64,000 nucleotides of DNA. Origin: Cinclus cinclus (lineage: Eukaryota; Chordata; Aves; Passeriformes; Cinclidae). The stretch lies in assembly GCF_963662255.1 (NCBI RefSeq), contig NC_085047.1, positions 52,078,006 to 52,142,005 of the forward strand, given 5' to 3'. The notes beneath the pieces are model-generated. The model saw only the letters and a program-made list of their open reading frames with translations. It was not told where the DNA came from and made no database searches. Position 1 is the stretch's first letter. Each line of letters starts with the position of its first letter. This document shows, one piece after another, positions 37,571 to 51,270 of the stretch. The translations under genes were made by a program, and so were the position numbers.

Positions 37571-40500
37571 GTAACATATATGTTACATGAATGGATAGAT
37601 ATAAAATTTCATTATGGTATTTTTTATGTAAACATAAAGAAGGTGCTGTGTTGTATTTATATTTACATAAATCTAATTTCTTTATATTCAGTACACTTGC
37701 TATAATGTAAATTAATAGATGCTAATAAAGTTTATTGTTCTAACACAAACAAAGATTCTTTGAAGTTGAGTGGACAAAAGGTTTTTGTTTTTTTTTTTTT
37801 TTTATTTTAGAGAAAAACAGCCTAACTGATCTAATTTAGATCAGATAATCAGGAGATGGAGAAAAGCTCAATAAATTGTTCTTTCCTGCTGTTAACTTAA
37901 TATTTGGCCCACTCCATAAAACACAGCAGGAATTGGATTTGACCTTAAAGTGTCATATTGTTATAGCTTGCCTAGCACTGGGTTTGCATCGCCTGGGGCA
38001 ATTAATAAAGCATTAATGACAAGACGCATTTAAAATGTTGGCTTTTCTGTACAGCTTTAGCTTTTACTTGAATGTGCCTGGGGATATTATGCAACAATAC
38101 ACATTAGATTAAAACAACTTCTACACTATATACGGAAACAGCCAGAGAGCAGGGTGATTTTACTGCTGTTATTCCTTACCTTTGTATTTACCTTGTTAAA
38201 TACAAAGGGTTATTGCTCACAGACATGGGACCTAATCAGAAGGAAACAAAAAATCTAGCAATATTTTGAATAGTATGGTCCATTCTTGATTCTCATTTTC
38301 TAGTAATAAAAATTTTCACTATAAAAATTACTCTTAAAAAAATAAATTACAGTGAATATGTTTCTCATCTATTTATATGCTACCACTCATATTAGAAAAT
38401 GATAAGTTGAAGGTCATATTGCCATTACATTTTTGACTTGTCTTGGCAAGGAAAAAAAAAATGTAAATTTGTTGATTTATTTTTATTCCAGAGCTCCTGT
38501 TTGCATAAGTATTCCAGCAGTCTCAGAAGAAATAAACCATGTTGTTATTATTCAGTTACTAGTTAGAATAACTAATTGCAAACTGTAGGGTCATCCTAAC
38601 ATGTGAGAAAATGCTTTTTGAAGAAATCAACCTCAACCTCCTATAAACCATTTTATGCTTATTCACGCTCCTCTGGAAGTCAATAGTTTTTTAAGTACCA
38701 TCACTCTTAGCCTTTTCAGAAAAACAAAGGAAATTTACAAATTTGGAAGCAACTTGAGGTAATATCTACTATATTTGATATATCTTCAAGGTGCTGATAT
38801 TTTGATTTTTATTTTTCAATGAAATCTGGTTCTCCTGGAATTCCATTAGAATATCTGGGAAAGTGACTTCCTAGGAGTGGGGCTCAAATAAAGGATAAGA
38901 GCCTTAAACTGAGAAATAAGGGAAGACAGTTGGAAGTGACTGTAATCTTCTTGTCTGGCTTTAGTACACAGGAGGAGAGCAGTTAAATACATCAAGGCAT
39001 TGAGAAAGATAAAGGAATATCTGTGGACAGACGGAGAGATGGTATTCAAGTGGGGTGTGTAATTAGTGAAAGGATTGCTCCTAAACTAGCAACCAAATGA
39101 GTTATCAGTAAAACAATTAGCTGAAATGTTTGTCTGAAAATACCAGGAATCTTGTGAACCAAGTGGGATAATTTAAAGTGCTGCTGCCAGCCATTGCAAG
39201 GATGAAGGAATTAAGGATTACAGCTGCATTGCAAAATGTACTTGTATTAAAAAACCCCAACTTATCAAAATAAAACAAGTATTAAGAAGATGCTCAGAAC
39301 CAGATGCCTTCAGAAAAGGAAGGCAAAAGGTAAAAAAATGAAGAAGCTATGTTCTTTAATGCCACTGAATATAAAAAAGGGAATTTGGGATAGCAGGTAA
39401 AATAGTAAAAATTAAGGGTCAGAATTTTTCTAGGGGAAAGACGGTAAAACAATGTCTTCCAGAATACATTTGGCAGTCTACTATAGAGCCCCCGAAACAG
39501 ATTTATACATATATACACATTTCGGTTCTGCCATTAGAAAGAGAAATACTACTTGGAGCTAAGTCATTACAGAAAATCTAATATGTGAATAACAGATGAG
39601 GTATGTTAGCCAATAAATGTTTTCTCCAGATAATCCCTGACCTGTCTGTTCAGGGATACATTAGGGATTAAATATGCTGTTTAAAATAGGAGTTTCTTAA
39701 TTAATGAAGATACAAGGAAGATGGGTTTAGAAAATAACACTGAATTGATTTATTTTCATTTGATACAGCTCAAGATGCAAATAGATGAATAAAAGCAGAT
39801 TCAAAAATGCACTGAATCTTTAAGCAATAGTAAAACAAATAGAAAACATTCATAAATTATCATGTTCATAAATGATCATAAAACATTCATAAATTATTTT
39901 ATAAGAAAAAAAATACTCCTTTCCTAACAAGAAAGAAACTAGGAGAGATTTTATACCAGCATTCAATCTATTGCATTACCAAAATAATTTATTGTATATT
40001 AATACAAATCTTCAATAACCTAAGGAAAATGTGTCAACACACTTCTATTGTATCTTCAGTTTAAGAAGGAAACTTTAAGATCAACGGGATGGCACAAAGC
40101 TCTTCATGATACCAAAGGTTTATCCTTAGGTTGTAATAACTAGAATAGCTCATGGAATCTATTGTTCACCTGAAACGGTCTGATTAGTCATTATTCAGAG
40201 CTATTATGTTCACAGAGAACTTATGTTATTGTTTTTTTTTCCTTTTCCTTGTCCAGTTTTTAGTATGAATTCTTGATGGATAAAGCAAACGCTTAGTGCT
40301 TTCTTTGCTGGAAACCATCAAGTGTAAGGTATACCTAAACTGAAGTTAGCCACAAGAACAAAAAACGTGTTTTAGGATCTGGATACAGGTATAAAAATGT
40401 GTGTATGTGTGGGGTAATCAATGTCTAAAGTGGAGACACATAAATGCTATTAAATATGCAAACATATGAAAGGGAGAAATATTTGTCAAGGAACAAAGAG

Positions 40501-43500
40501 GTAAACCTCAGAGGAAAAGGCTCAGAGTGGAAATATGCTAATTTAAGCAAGAGAGTATGAAGAGTTAGGGTGAAATTGAGTATTCTCTAAGTTTGGATAT
40601 CCCCACAAAGGGAAGTAGCAAATTCCTTATTTGTAAAACTTTTTATTTTTTTTTCTTTCAAAGTAGACCGGCAAAGTACTGGCAAGGCACTTTGATTTGC
40701 AGAGTCTGTGTTTCTTAGTAATCAATCAAGAATGAGTGTAGCAGCTAATTGTTGCTGTTTGTTACTTAAGATCTTAATGAACTTAATTTCTCAACGCTGT
40801 TACATCAGGGCCAGCGTCTCCCTGAGGCTTTGAAGTTCATTCTGCAAAATGATAGGGAAATGAACTATTATTAATACTACAAATAGCTCCTTTATTCAGA
40901 TTAGTTGTGCTGCTGTTTAGAATGCCTTGCAAGCCTTTCAAACATTTTAATCAAGATTTCAGGGACTTGAAAAGCAGTGAGATTTTGGGAACTACTAAGA
41001 AACGCCCTCAAAATTTCTGCCCATTTTTGTAACTCTCCTAAGAGCAGCATCCACTGTCTTGCACAACAGAAAAGCTTCAGCTCTGAGAGCGTGAATAATT
41101 CAAAAACTACTGGTCAGCTGTCTGGTAACTTCTAGTATTTATCTAGTAGTCCTATTAGAAGGTAGAGAGTGTGCAGAAGAAGTGTACAGGTTGTGTGTGA
41201 GTACAGAATCTGATGGCATGCTCTTTGTTGAAATTTTCTCTATACTTGTGTAGCTTCTTCTGGCTCCACATGTAGCTATACATGGGGGAGGGGGCTTGGC
41301 AGTGTGGAATTCCTTGTGATATACATGCTGTAAATTCTTTTCCCGTCCTAAAGATTTTTTTTTAAATCTTTATAGTAAATATTTAGTGCGTGGAATACAG
41401 GCCATCCATCAAAGCAGAAAACTTTGAAAACTGTTAAGACTAGCAAGTGTTCATTATTCATATGTTCCTTATCATACATTTGAAATTCATCTGAGCTGCT
41501 TTAAGTACATTTATCTCTGATCTTACTAATCTCATTAATTATTGTGGCACAGGTTATGAAATAATTTTAAAACGGCATGTGTAATGAATTAATCTGACAT
41601 TCTTCATTGCTGTGTGTTCTAAGATGGCCACAATTTTTGCTCTCAAGTACTGAATTAAACAATTCTATGAATTATCTTTATTCTTTATTTACAAGGTCTA
41701 CTTTAAAAAATTAAGAAAGTAAAATCTGGAGGTTTTTTTTCATCAGTTACTGTTTAAGAAAGAGGACTATGAGGTTCATTATTTTCAAGTGCTTCAGTTA
41801 AGTGCTGAAGTAGGTCAATTTGAACTAATGAACTGAGATTTTTAAGTACTGCAGCCACTTTCCACAACTGTTCTTTTGCAGCCTCAATGTTGTCTAAAAA
41901 ATACATCAAAACCACTTTCACAGAATTCTGCATTAAAATTTAAAAACCAAATACCTGAAATTTGCAAAAGAACGTGTATTTCTTTAGGAAGCTACATTTC
42001 TGTGGGTCCAGCTCCTTTCCTCCCATGCTTGTGTCCTCCCTGGCATTCCCTCTCTGTTTCTCCCTTTCTTTTCCCTCCTTCCCTCTCCCCTTTGAATATG
42101 TGTAGTCTCTTCTGGAACTGAATTATTTCACACTGAGCTAATGAAAATAGAGCTGTGGCAGTAGTTTGATCAGCCTGAAAGCAGACTGTAATTCTGGCAT
42201 CTCGAATTGTGGCAAAAAGTAGACCACCTTTGAAAAATGTAGTGTATGATAGATTATTGCTCAACAAAGGATTAAAGATTTACTTAGACCATTTTGTTCC
42301 TTACTCTCCGGTTGTTTTGGTTCATTTTCAAGAAACTCATTCACCTACAGTGGATGAAACGGAATTAATACAGTATGTGCTGTGTTAGAGTGGTAGCACA
42401 CAAGGGAGAACCTGGATAACAGAGTTTATTTTATTGTGTCTCCCTTTATCAACATCGACCTTCTCTTGAGATAATCAGTACAAGCTGGAGGAAGAATGAG
42501 CGTTCACAGGGTGACCTTTGAGGAAGCAAGTCACCCGGAAATGACCATAACTTGGCCAGTCAGCTTGCACATTTTTTTCTTTCTAACCTCCCTTCCCACC
42601 GCCCCCCCCCACCCCCCCCTCCAGTTTTTGGTAACATTGACTTCCCCAGAACCTCCTGTTCAGACACTAATCTTTCCTAATACCTCTCTAACTCATTATA
42701 TTACTTTTTGAATAGTCTATTTAGAAGTTAGAAAGGTAGGTCTGACAAAAAAAGTGCCTTGGTGTGAAATGGAGGAACTCATGACTGACTCATTGACTCA
42801 GTACTAGACTCTTGTGGAATTAATGGATGCCAGGGGAACAACCTTTTGGGAGGAAAAGAAAGAAATAAAGAAAAAGAAATGGAAGCTTTAAAACCTTGAA
42901 GTGAATTATACTAGAAAAGTGAAAACGTCTGGGTTGAATTTGATTTCATTGGGAGGCCATAAAATGGTATACCCTTAGCAAAACATATTAAACAGAAATG
43001 TCAGATTTGATGCAAGTGGTGTGCACTTATAATAGAGTTAATAGCAGTCCTCTATCACCTGAAGACATATTTTTAAAGTTTAATTTCTCGGCAGTTTGGA
43101 TTTGTCACAGGCTTGTAAATTAGAAAATGCATTTGGGGGATGTTTTCTTATATGAAGACACAAGGCATATAATACTGTTAACTATACCTTGGGGTTTTAG
43201 TATAGCTATTAAAATAAACTAGAGATTGCATTTACAGACAAGAAATGTCTGTTATAATATTAATTTTACTCTTTTTTTATACATCCTTCAGTAGCTGTAC
43301 TGCATCGTTCTTCATGTGAGAAGAGCCAAGCTTCTTGGGCGGTTTGAAAGGCAGCTGAGTATTAAATGATGGAAAGCTAACCTGTCTTATTAGAAGTGTG
43401 AATGAAAGGGGAGTAGAGGAGGTTACTAGCTGGTGAAATGCCAAGGACAACTAGATAGAAATTTCTGCAAATAGATTTAGATCACCAAAATCCCCATTTT

Positions 43501-46500
43501 TATTAACTCTTTGAACTCTAGATATTACTTGTGCTAAGAAATGACCCACGAGAAGGTAATGTATTCAGAAAGATTTATTTAGAACCTTTTGTTTTGGCAA
43601 GAGCAATGAAACCAATAACATTTACTGAATAGTGTGAGTTGACGTAAAATTATAGGTCAACTGAGTTGCATACAATAGTATATGCATTTAAAATGCTTAA
43701 TTGGTATGTGAATATTTTTAAAATGACAGACTTTTAAAAGAACACTGTTATTCTGTGTCTTCTTTCTTTGCATCCCCTCATTTTATGCCTGCTAAATGAT
43801 GTAACTTGTAGGGAAGCTGTTTTATGAGCTTGTTTGTTTGTTTTGATATTTTCCTTCATGTCTTGATTTGCACTGGCTAACACAATGTGTGTATTGTAGG
43901 AAATAAATATTTTGAGATTTGTGTTTCATGAACATTTTTAGCTTGAAACCTAAATTTCTCAAAGCAGCTTCAGACTAGCTTTTCTTTGCACAAATCTGGC
44001 TTTACATTTACCTTTTACCTCTACTTCCACTGAAGGTGGAATAAGAGTTTTAAGAAACCTCATATCAACTATTTTTTCTGTCAAGCAGAAAGGCGATTGG
44101 GAGACAGAAGATCCTTTGCGTCCTATCCCTTGAAGCAAATACTATCTCTGAGATACATTTTTTCCCCTGCTAATTTTTGAGCCTCCTTGCCCCTATCTTC
44201 AGGGTGAATTTAACAGTGACACTTCTGAAGTATGAAACTGGTGATTTGTAAAAAGCTATGTTGTATGACAAATTACACTCTGCTCTGAAATGAATGAAAA
44301 ATAGCAGATGCTGTCAGAAAAGTATGCGATCTCCATTTCCAATGTAAAGACTACAAAGGTTGACAAAAACATTTATTTTGGCTTCTGTGTGATGAACATG
44401 TGACAAAATATGATATGGCCAAAGTAAATAAAGACGTGATTCAAATTATGGACTGTTTAGCAATAATTCTGCAAGCTGATTTGGGAAGGTTAGAGGAATA
44501 CTTTGCATTTCTGTAACAAAAACAATGGAGCAATGCATCATTCTCCTTAATTTAGACTTTTAGGAGCTTGAAGGCTGTGAATCTGGTAAATAATGCTTTT
44601 CAAACATGTAATAAACAATGCAAAGTAAAAACAGTAATTTATTCTCTCTATCTGAGATGGGTTGATAGCTAGGATAAGCAAAAATTGACTTAGATTGCAT
44701 AATGAAGGATTCAGGCCAGTTGTTAGGTAAAACTCCAGATGAAGAGCACTGACACCAGTTGATGGAAGAATTCTGGAATTGCTGTAACTCAAAATCTGGA
44801 ACAGCAGGGTCAACAGATACCTTGCAGAATAGCTGTCATAGCTGAACCTCATCTGGAATGGAGGAATGGACATGGTCAGCTCTCCAAATATAACCCTGAA
44901 ACAGCTGTTTATTTGAGGTATCTGTTTCCTGTCCATAACAGAAAAAAACACCAAAAGAGCGTCCCTCTAGTCATAATCTTTACTAGAATATGAACTGGCA
45001 CATACTCATTTGTGAAACAAAAAAAATCCAAACTCTGGCTGAGAAAAATGTTAATAGGTTTTGAAAATAGCTCTAGCCTTTGCTAGTGTTATCTTTTCCT
45101 GCATTCTTTTGTACATTCTTGCAACTTTCAGTGGCTTCTTAGCTAAGACGATGCTCTCTGGGCCCCAGTTGTCATTTTATCTCCTCTGAGGTTCACTCCT
45201 GTCTGCTCCTTCCTTTTCCCAGAAACCTCCTGGGCTCCATCCTTGCTGCCTCACTGTCCTTGCTAATCCTTCCTCTCTCTGACTCTCTCAGTTTATACTT
45301 CTCTTAGTGAAACATGCTGGAGGGCCCTGGGGAAGAGAATATTTACCCTTCCATCCCCAGCCACTGCCTGCCGTTGGCATGAGATAGAAGAAATAGCTTC
45401 TTCAGTTTCTCAAAACAAAATAAACAGTGCACACATAAGAACAGAATTTCTATCATGCATCTCTAGCTTGGTTCTATTTTCTATGCTTCTAAGTAGCTAA
45501 ATACATGAATCTTAAGTTTATACATACAGGGTGCCACAGGCTTTCATACTGCACCTGTGTTTTAGCATATTTTAAGTCATTCTCTAGAAATAAGAAGGGC
45601 ATATATTTATCTGAGCTATTTTTAAGTACTGTGGCTTCTTAGTCTAAATAGTGGAGACAGCAAAATTACAAGAGGAATATCAAATGCTATGAAAGAAAAT
45701 GGAATGGTTAATACAAATTATGGGAAATATGTAAGTATCTGGGAAAGGTCACATGCAACATGGCTCACATTTCAAGAAAAGGTTTAATTCATGCTAAATA
45801 GTACTCAAATAAGCAACATAATTCTAGGCTGCACTAAAATAACGTAGAGAGTGCTGAGACTATAACGTAGTGGGTTAATATTTTTTAAATACTATGTTTA
45901 GGGTTTTTTTTTTTTTACTTTGACTGAAAAGAAAAACCCAAAACAATTACCAGAAGATGTGTAACTGAAATGATTAGGATTCTAGGGAGAGTGTTATTTG
46001 AAGAGGATTTAGAAATCTGGCACTGGTTAATTTCCAGAGCACAGGAAAAAGACAGTTCAAGCTAAACATACACAACACAATAAATCTTATAAAGAAAGTT
46101 AATCACATACTTTTGTTTATTCTGTTTCTATTTATGTTTTCTGCTATACCAGACAAGGGAACATTAAATTACCCTGAAAGCAAAGAGCAACAAAGATAAA
46201 CTTACTAAATAGAAATACCATTAAAAATACTCAGTGATTTAAATCCCTTTGTTTCAAGATACCCCTACAGCCAAAAGGTTAGTAGAATTCACTTAAACAC
46301 TAGATGTGTCTCTGGGTAGCATAAATCTTTCATGTATGGTAGATGTAAAAGTCCACAGTTACATGCTATGACATTTAAAACTGAAAAAGGAAATTTAGCA
46401 AATAACTTTTCTTTAATGGAATCAGAATTGGTTGCTGTGACATCACAGGTTAGTATGCCACCACACTGAATAAAATTAATAGCAATCAAAACCAGTGGTA

Positions 46501-48276
46501 TGTGCTTCAAGGCTGTTGTACAAAGTAGAAACAAACTTTGCTAACCTATTCCTTAATAAATTCTGTTTCATTTGAATATTGGCTTTAAGATTAACTCTGG
46601 CTTTTTGATGTTTCTGAGGTCCTCGTGAATTTTTCCCCTTTTTTAAGGCAATACTCTTAGTTTTTTAGTGATTTGTGTGGTAGCATATGTTAGGTTGTGA
46701 GTTCTGAGTTAGTGATTTGTTGAAATCCTGAAAGATTTCTGTATTGTTTTCTCCAGCTGTGAGGATCGTTCATTCTTCTTTGGGCTCCATTAGAAACAAC
46801 CAAAGGGCTGTTTTTGGAACCTGAGATTTAGTGAATCATGTTTTGGGGGAAGGGGGGAAGACTTCTTTTAGAAATACTCTGAATAAATAAAAGGTGTATA
46901 CAATAGAACTTAAGATAGGCATTAATAGAATATTTTTCTTTTAGCATTGTAGGATATTCAGGATTTCTTTTATTCTGGCTTTGCTCTAGCTGCTGTTTTA
47001 TTATGTACTGTGTATAATAATTTTATTTTTTTTTCCTGTTTGGAATTGCGGCTTGCTTCATAATGAGTAATTCAGGTTCGGGTGTGTCTCACTTGGTTAA
47101 TGTTTTATACTAGTTAGATACTGATTCGGTTTGCATTTTAGTCTAACCTATATTAGTATACTGTGATGTAAAGAAGTAATTAAATTACCTTCCTAAACAT
47201 ACTTAAAATTGCGATGAATGCACTTTTTTTTTTTAACTTAAATTTGAAAGGATGCTTTAACTGCTCTATTCTCTATGGAGCTGCAGATCAGATTTAATTA
47301 GATAAGTTTGTGTCTGCAGCGGGTTTTTTGTTTGCTTCGCATGTCTGCAGCTTTTGAAAGGACCACAAAGAGGCTCAGATTTCAGGTGCTGTGTCATCAG
47401 TTTTGATCATGTTACACAACTGAATGCCATAATGCTTTTAACAATGTAATTTGGTGAATTTACTCCATATCTGGATATAAGAGAAGAGATAGTGGGCTTT
47501 AAAGCTTTTTTGTTTCTATTGCAGTTCAATACTCAATGCTAAAATAACAGGAACAAATAGCAATATTCATTATGTAAAAATGGATTCCTGTTTGGCTATC
47601 CTGAAAATGGGGAAGAGCTTCACACTTTAAGTTACATATAATTTATTATATTTTGCAGTTGTTATCTTTCATATTTTAAGTATCATTTATATCTGCTTGA
47701 AGGATATTTGTTGTACTGATATTTTTCCCTCTGTGTATTCTTGAATTTTTATTACAGTAGAAAAACTTAATTCACCAAGTATTATTTTTCATTATATGGG
47801 TAATCAACTTATCACCTTTTCTTATGCAATTAAAAAATTAAAGAAAGTAAGATCAACACACTGTTATGTCTGCAAATTTTCCACTTTTACATGTTTTTGT
47901 TAAAGAGTAATTAAAAAATCAAATATATTTTCATATTGAAGGCTTAACATAAATTTTCTTGTACCTGCTATTCTGATTTATACCTGCTATTCTCCTTTAC
48001 TCATACACACTGCCTTGACTAAAGTTGTGCTTTTTCATAAAAACAGGTATGGGAAGAACAAAGTTTGAGTATTTCATTTTGCAGAATACATTTGACTGTA
48101 AGTCAAAGAAAGTGGGTTATAAAATTTATTTAAAAAGGTGCAGAGAAACACACACACAAAAAAAAAACCAACCCCAGGAATGCTTTAATATGTTGCACAA
48201 GAGAGCTTGATTCTGGGAGCACCAATTAACATCTCTGTTAAATGTGAAGTCTCATTGTGTGTTTTCTCCCCGCTAG
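37571..48276 (+). other. NBEA: NBEA intron, 10.7 kb
   Basis: Phase 0 intron, longest in the window. No transposon is recognised with confidence. There are short homopolymers (T run about 37789-37803), C-rich runs near 42602-42619, a 12-bp stem (38179-38208), and three AT-rich stretches dense in TAAT cores (37815-38110, 40720-40990, 47040-47480) listed as candidate conserved elements. No ORF looks like a gene. Confidence 0.85.
38179..38208. repeat. inverted repeat, 12-bp arms, 6-nt loop
   Basis: CCTTTGTATTTA (38179-38190) pairs perfectly with TAAATACAAAGG (38197-38208). In AT-rich DNA of this length one such stem is not surprising, so no function is assigned. Confidence 0.8.
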
Positions 48277-48429
48277 GAGTTAATTCCAGAATTTTACTAC
48301 CTACCCGAGATGTTTGTCAACAGTAATGGCTATAATCTAGGAATCAGGGAAGATGAAATTGTTGTGAATGATGTTGATCTCCCTCCGTGGGCCAAGAAGC
48401 CTGAAGACTTTGTCCGTATCAACAGGATG
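48277..48429 (+). CDS. NBEA: NBEA coding exon (BEACH domain, [13 protein letters not shown] motif)
   Basis: 153-nt symmetric exon (51 codons, phase 0-0) after the longest intron in the window (10.7 kb). Acceptor ctccccgctag ends at 48276; donor gtaagc starts at 48430. The translation begins with [20 protein letters not shown], the second hallmark of BEACH (LIPEF-Y-PEF/MF-N-N), and continues [20 protein letters not shown] and [11 protein letters not shown]. The LPPWA motif is typical of the neurobeachin/LRBA and LYST-like families. The variable DEIVVNDV segment is NBEA-like rather than LRBA-like from memory. No anomaly seen. Confidence 0.98.
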
Positions 48430-50639
48430 GTAAGCTGTACTTTTAATTTAGTCTAAGCGGTTCCGTATTTTGGCAAGCTAACCTAATTCTGTTTTTCATC
48501 TCTTTAGAACTAGGTTTAGAGAAATAAAATTAAAAAAAGTGAAGGAGAATTTGCATTCTGTCTTGCTTGACAGAACCCTTTATTTTATAGTAGATTTTCA
48601 TTCCATGTGCCCAGATTATGGAAAGTTAAATTCAGTTATTTATTCTCTCATGAAAAAGCATCAGATGTGCATGCAATACAAGAGAGCCTGAAAAATTTAT
48701 GTCTTTCCCTCCTCACCATCTTCTACATCAAAAAATAAAAGAATACTATAAATGCTGATGTCTTGCAAGGCATCTTGTAGTCATTATTCTCCTGAAGATA
48801 TGCACTTCTTGTTCATCAGAGGTGAACTGGAAGTGTAGAAATGTGAACTTAAGCAAACAATGGCAGTCTTGAAGAAATTCTGCAAAAGAACTGCTGTGAT
48901 GAAAATCATCATGAAACCTCTGAAATTAAAGCAGAAAGAGCACTTCTGGTGTATATTTGTTTTTTTAATTTTGATAGACAATTATTATTGATAAAGTTGA
49001 TAAATGTGCATGCTTTTAATAATATTTAGGAACAGCAAGGTATATTCAGATGCTTTGGCCAGCTATATTTCAGTTCATGGGGTTTTTTTTCTGGAGATAG
49101 TTCTTCCTTAAAATGCATATTGCTTGTCTTTCTTAAAGAGTCAGGACTGTGATTTCAGTAAGCTTTGGTTTCCATACAGTTGCAGAACTGTTCAGATTAT
49201 GCATTATTCCCGATAGTGCTGTTGCAGTAGCATTGCAAATCTAGCTGTGTTGGTTTGTTGTTTTTTTTTTTTTCCTGATCAGTTTGGTGATTTAATTTTA
49301 GGAACTGTCTATTTAAAGAAAATTGTTCTTTGGGAGATGATAGAAAAAAATAGCACTATGAAGTTCAAGAGTAGAAGAATATTATAAAAACAAACCTATT
49401 CCTAGATACAGATAATTTAGAAGTGTCCTCCATTTAGAAGAATAAGTAGTTTGACATATGCACAACAGTCTCCTAAGGAAGTGATGGCAACCTCATTACC
49501 TGAGACACGTGAAATGTACTACACAAACCAGGAGAAATATATTCTGTCGACAGATTAGTCTGTTATTGACAGGAAGAAGCTGGACATTTCTTGGCTGATG
49601 TCTCTTATACAGCATATATTGGAAGATTCTTTTTAAAAACTAAGTAATTGTCACAGCTGATGAAAATAAATTCAAGTGCAATTTTACTAGAAAAGAAGGA
49701 GGTGTACTGAAAGGATCACTGGATCCATTCGAATTCTCAAGTCTGGGATGTGCAGTCACAGGTTGGTGTCTCTAGAGTGGCTGTGTTGCTGCACAGAGCC
49801 CTTTTTTGGGTTGTAGTTGTGGCTAAATCCAAACTGAGCCCAGGCATAAGCACACTAAAGTTGACTTAGAGGTTTAGTTGTGACATCTAAAGGAACAGTG
49901 GTGTGATTCCTTGGTGAAAATGGAGAAGCAAGCTGCCACCTATTGGGGATATAATGAGAGATGTATATTAAGGACTCCCATTCTTAAATTTTGTAAAGAA
50001 TCTTCCTTTTATCTTAAATTGCATTTTATTAATATTTTCTTTCCACAATGTTGGAAATATTGCTAGGAGGATAAAAGGCACTATGTGATGAGAAATCACC
50101 TGAAAAAAAAAAGCTTAAGCTTTAGGTTTTTAATTTCCGTTGTGTGATTCCTGTTTTTTTAGAAAGTAGCATAGCAGCTCTTCACAGAAAAAGTTTTGTG
50201 CTGTTGAAGAAAACAGCTGCTTACACAAATTTAGAGTATAACATTTAGGCCTCCTTAGAGCTTCAGGACTTGATAGTGAGGTAATGACTGATTCCACATA
50301 TGTGTAAGTATGCTCAGATTGCCAGGAGATAGACAAACTGATGTTAAGACTAGAGCAGTATCATAACAACAGGCTTCAAATAATTGAGTAGTTTGCAGAT
50401 TCTAAAATCACAAATTATCACCCGTTTGTATCAGACCCTTCCTCTACTGTTTTCCAGTCCTCCTCTCACAGACGTGAGTATTATGCCACTCTTGTACAGT
50501 TTTGCCAGGAGGCACTTTCTGCATAGACTTAATTCACCCCAACATCTACTTTTAACAAGAACATGATCAGTAGCTAAAATTCATCTCTACACAGATACAT
50601 GCTATCTTCAACTGAGCAGTCAGGAAACTTGCAAATGAT

Positions 50640-51270
50640 AATAAAGTTAGGAACTGCCTACAAAACAGGAGAAAGAGGCATAGATTTATTTGAATTAGAT
50701 GCAGAAAATAGACTGAAAATCACCTTGGGAGGAAAGAATTGAAGATAATAAGAAGCAGAAGTATGGAAATAAAAATAGTGCTGAAAAATAGAGCAGTAGC
50801 AAGGTAGGGGTGACAATGAACAGCAATTAGATGAGATAAAACTCTGTAATTCTATATCCACCAGAAGTAAGTGTATTTTGATGCCATCTATGGAGAATCA
50901 TTACATCATGGAGGATGTAAACAGTTGTACCTATCTATAGTCCTTTTGAGACTGCACCTGGAATATTGAATTCACTTCTGGATGACTAGAAAACAGAAGC
51001 ATTCACATTTGGATGGAGTTCAGAAGATAAAAGCAAAGTGAATAACATTGGGAGTTTAAAGAGCACGATATATGCATAGTATTCTACAAAGCTTATTATG
51101 AAGAGCAAGTAGCTAAAGAAGGATAATCCTTTTCATGAAAATGCAGATAGTATGTGTAGTAAGAAGTAATGGAATTATATTTTGAAAATGTAATAATTTG
51201 AATGTGTAAGAATTTTTCAGAAAAACTTCCTCAAGTAGGGTTTTATTAACACACACAACAAACTGCCAGT
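50640..51270 (+). mobile_element. ancient, highly decayed CR1/L3-type LINE fragment
   Basis: GAGACTGCACCTGGAATATTGAATTCACTTCTGG (50948-50981), a nearby GGAGTTCAGAAGA (51016-51028) and AAAAACTTCCTCAAGTAGGG (51221-51240) follow the order and spacing of conserved phrases in the 3' half of CR1/L3 LINEs (the GAGACCCC-CTGGA-TACTG phrase, the GAGCG-GTCCAGA phrase, the GGAAAAACTTCCT phrase). Divergence is much greater than in the CR1 at 55400. Support for the part before 50930 is weak. Confidence 0.5.

Noticed and set aside
44547..44954. 135-codon minus-strand ORF
   Set aside because: Hydrophobic, low-information translation from AT-rich DNA with no recognisable family.
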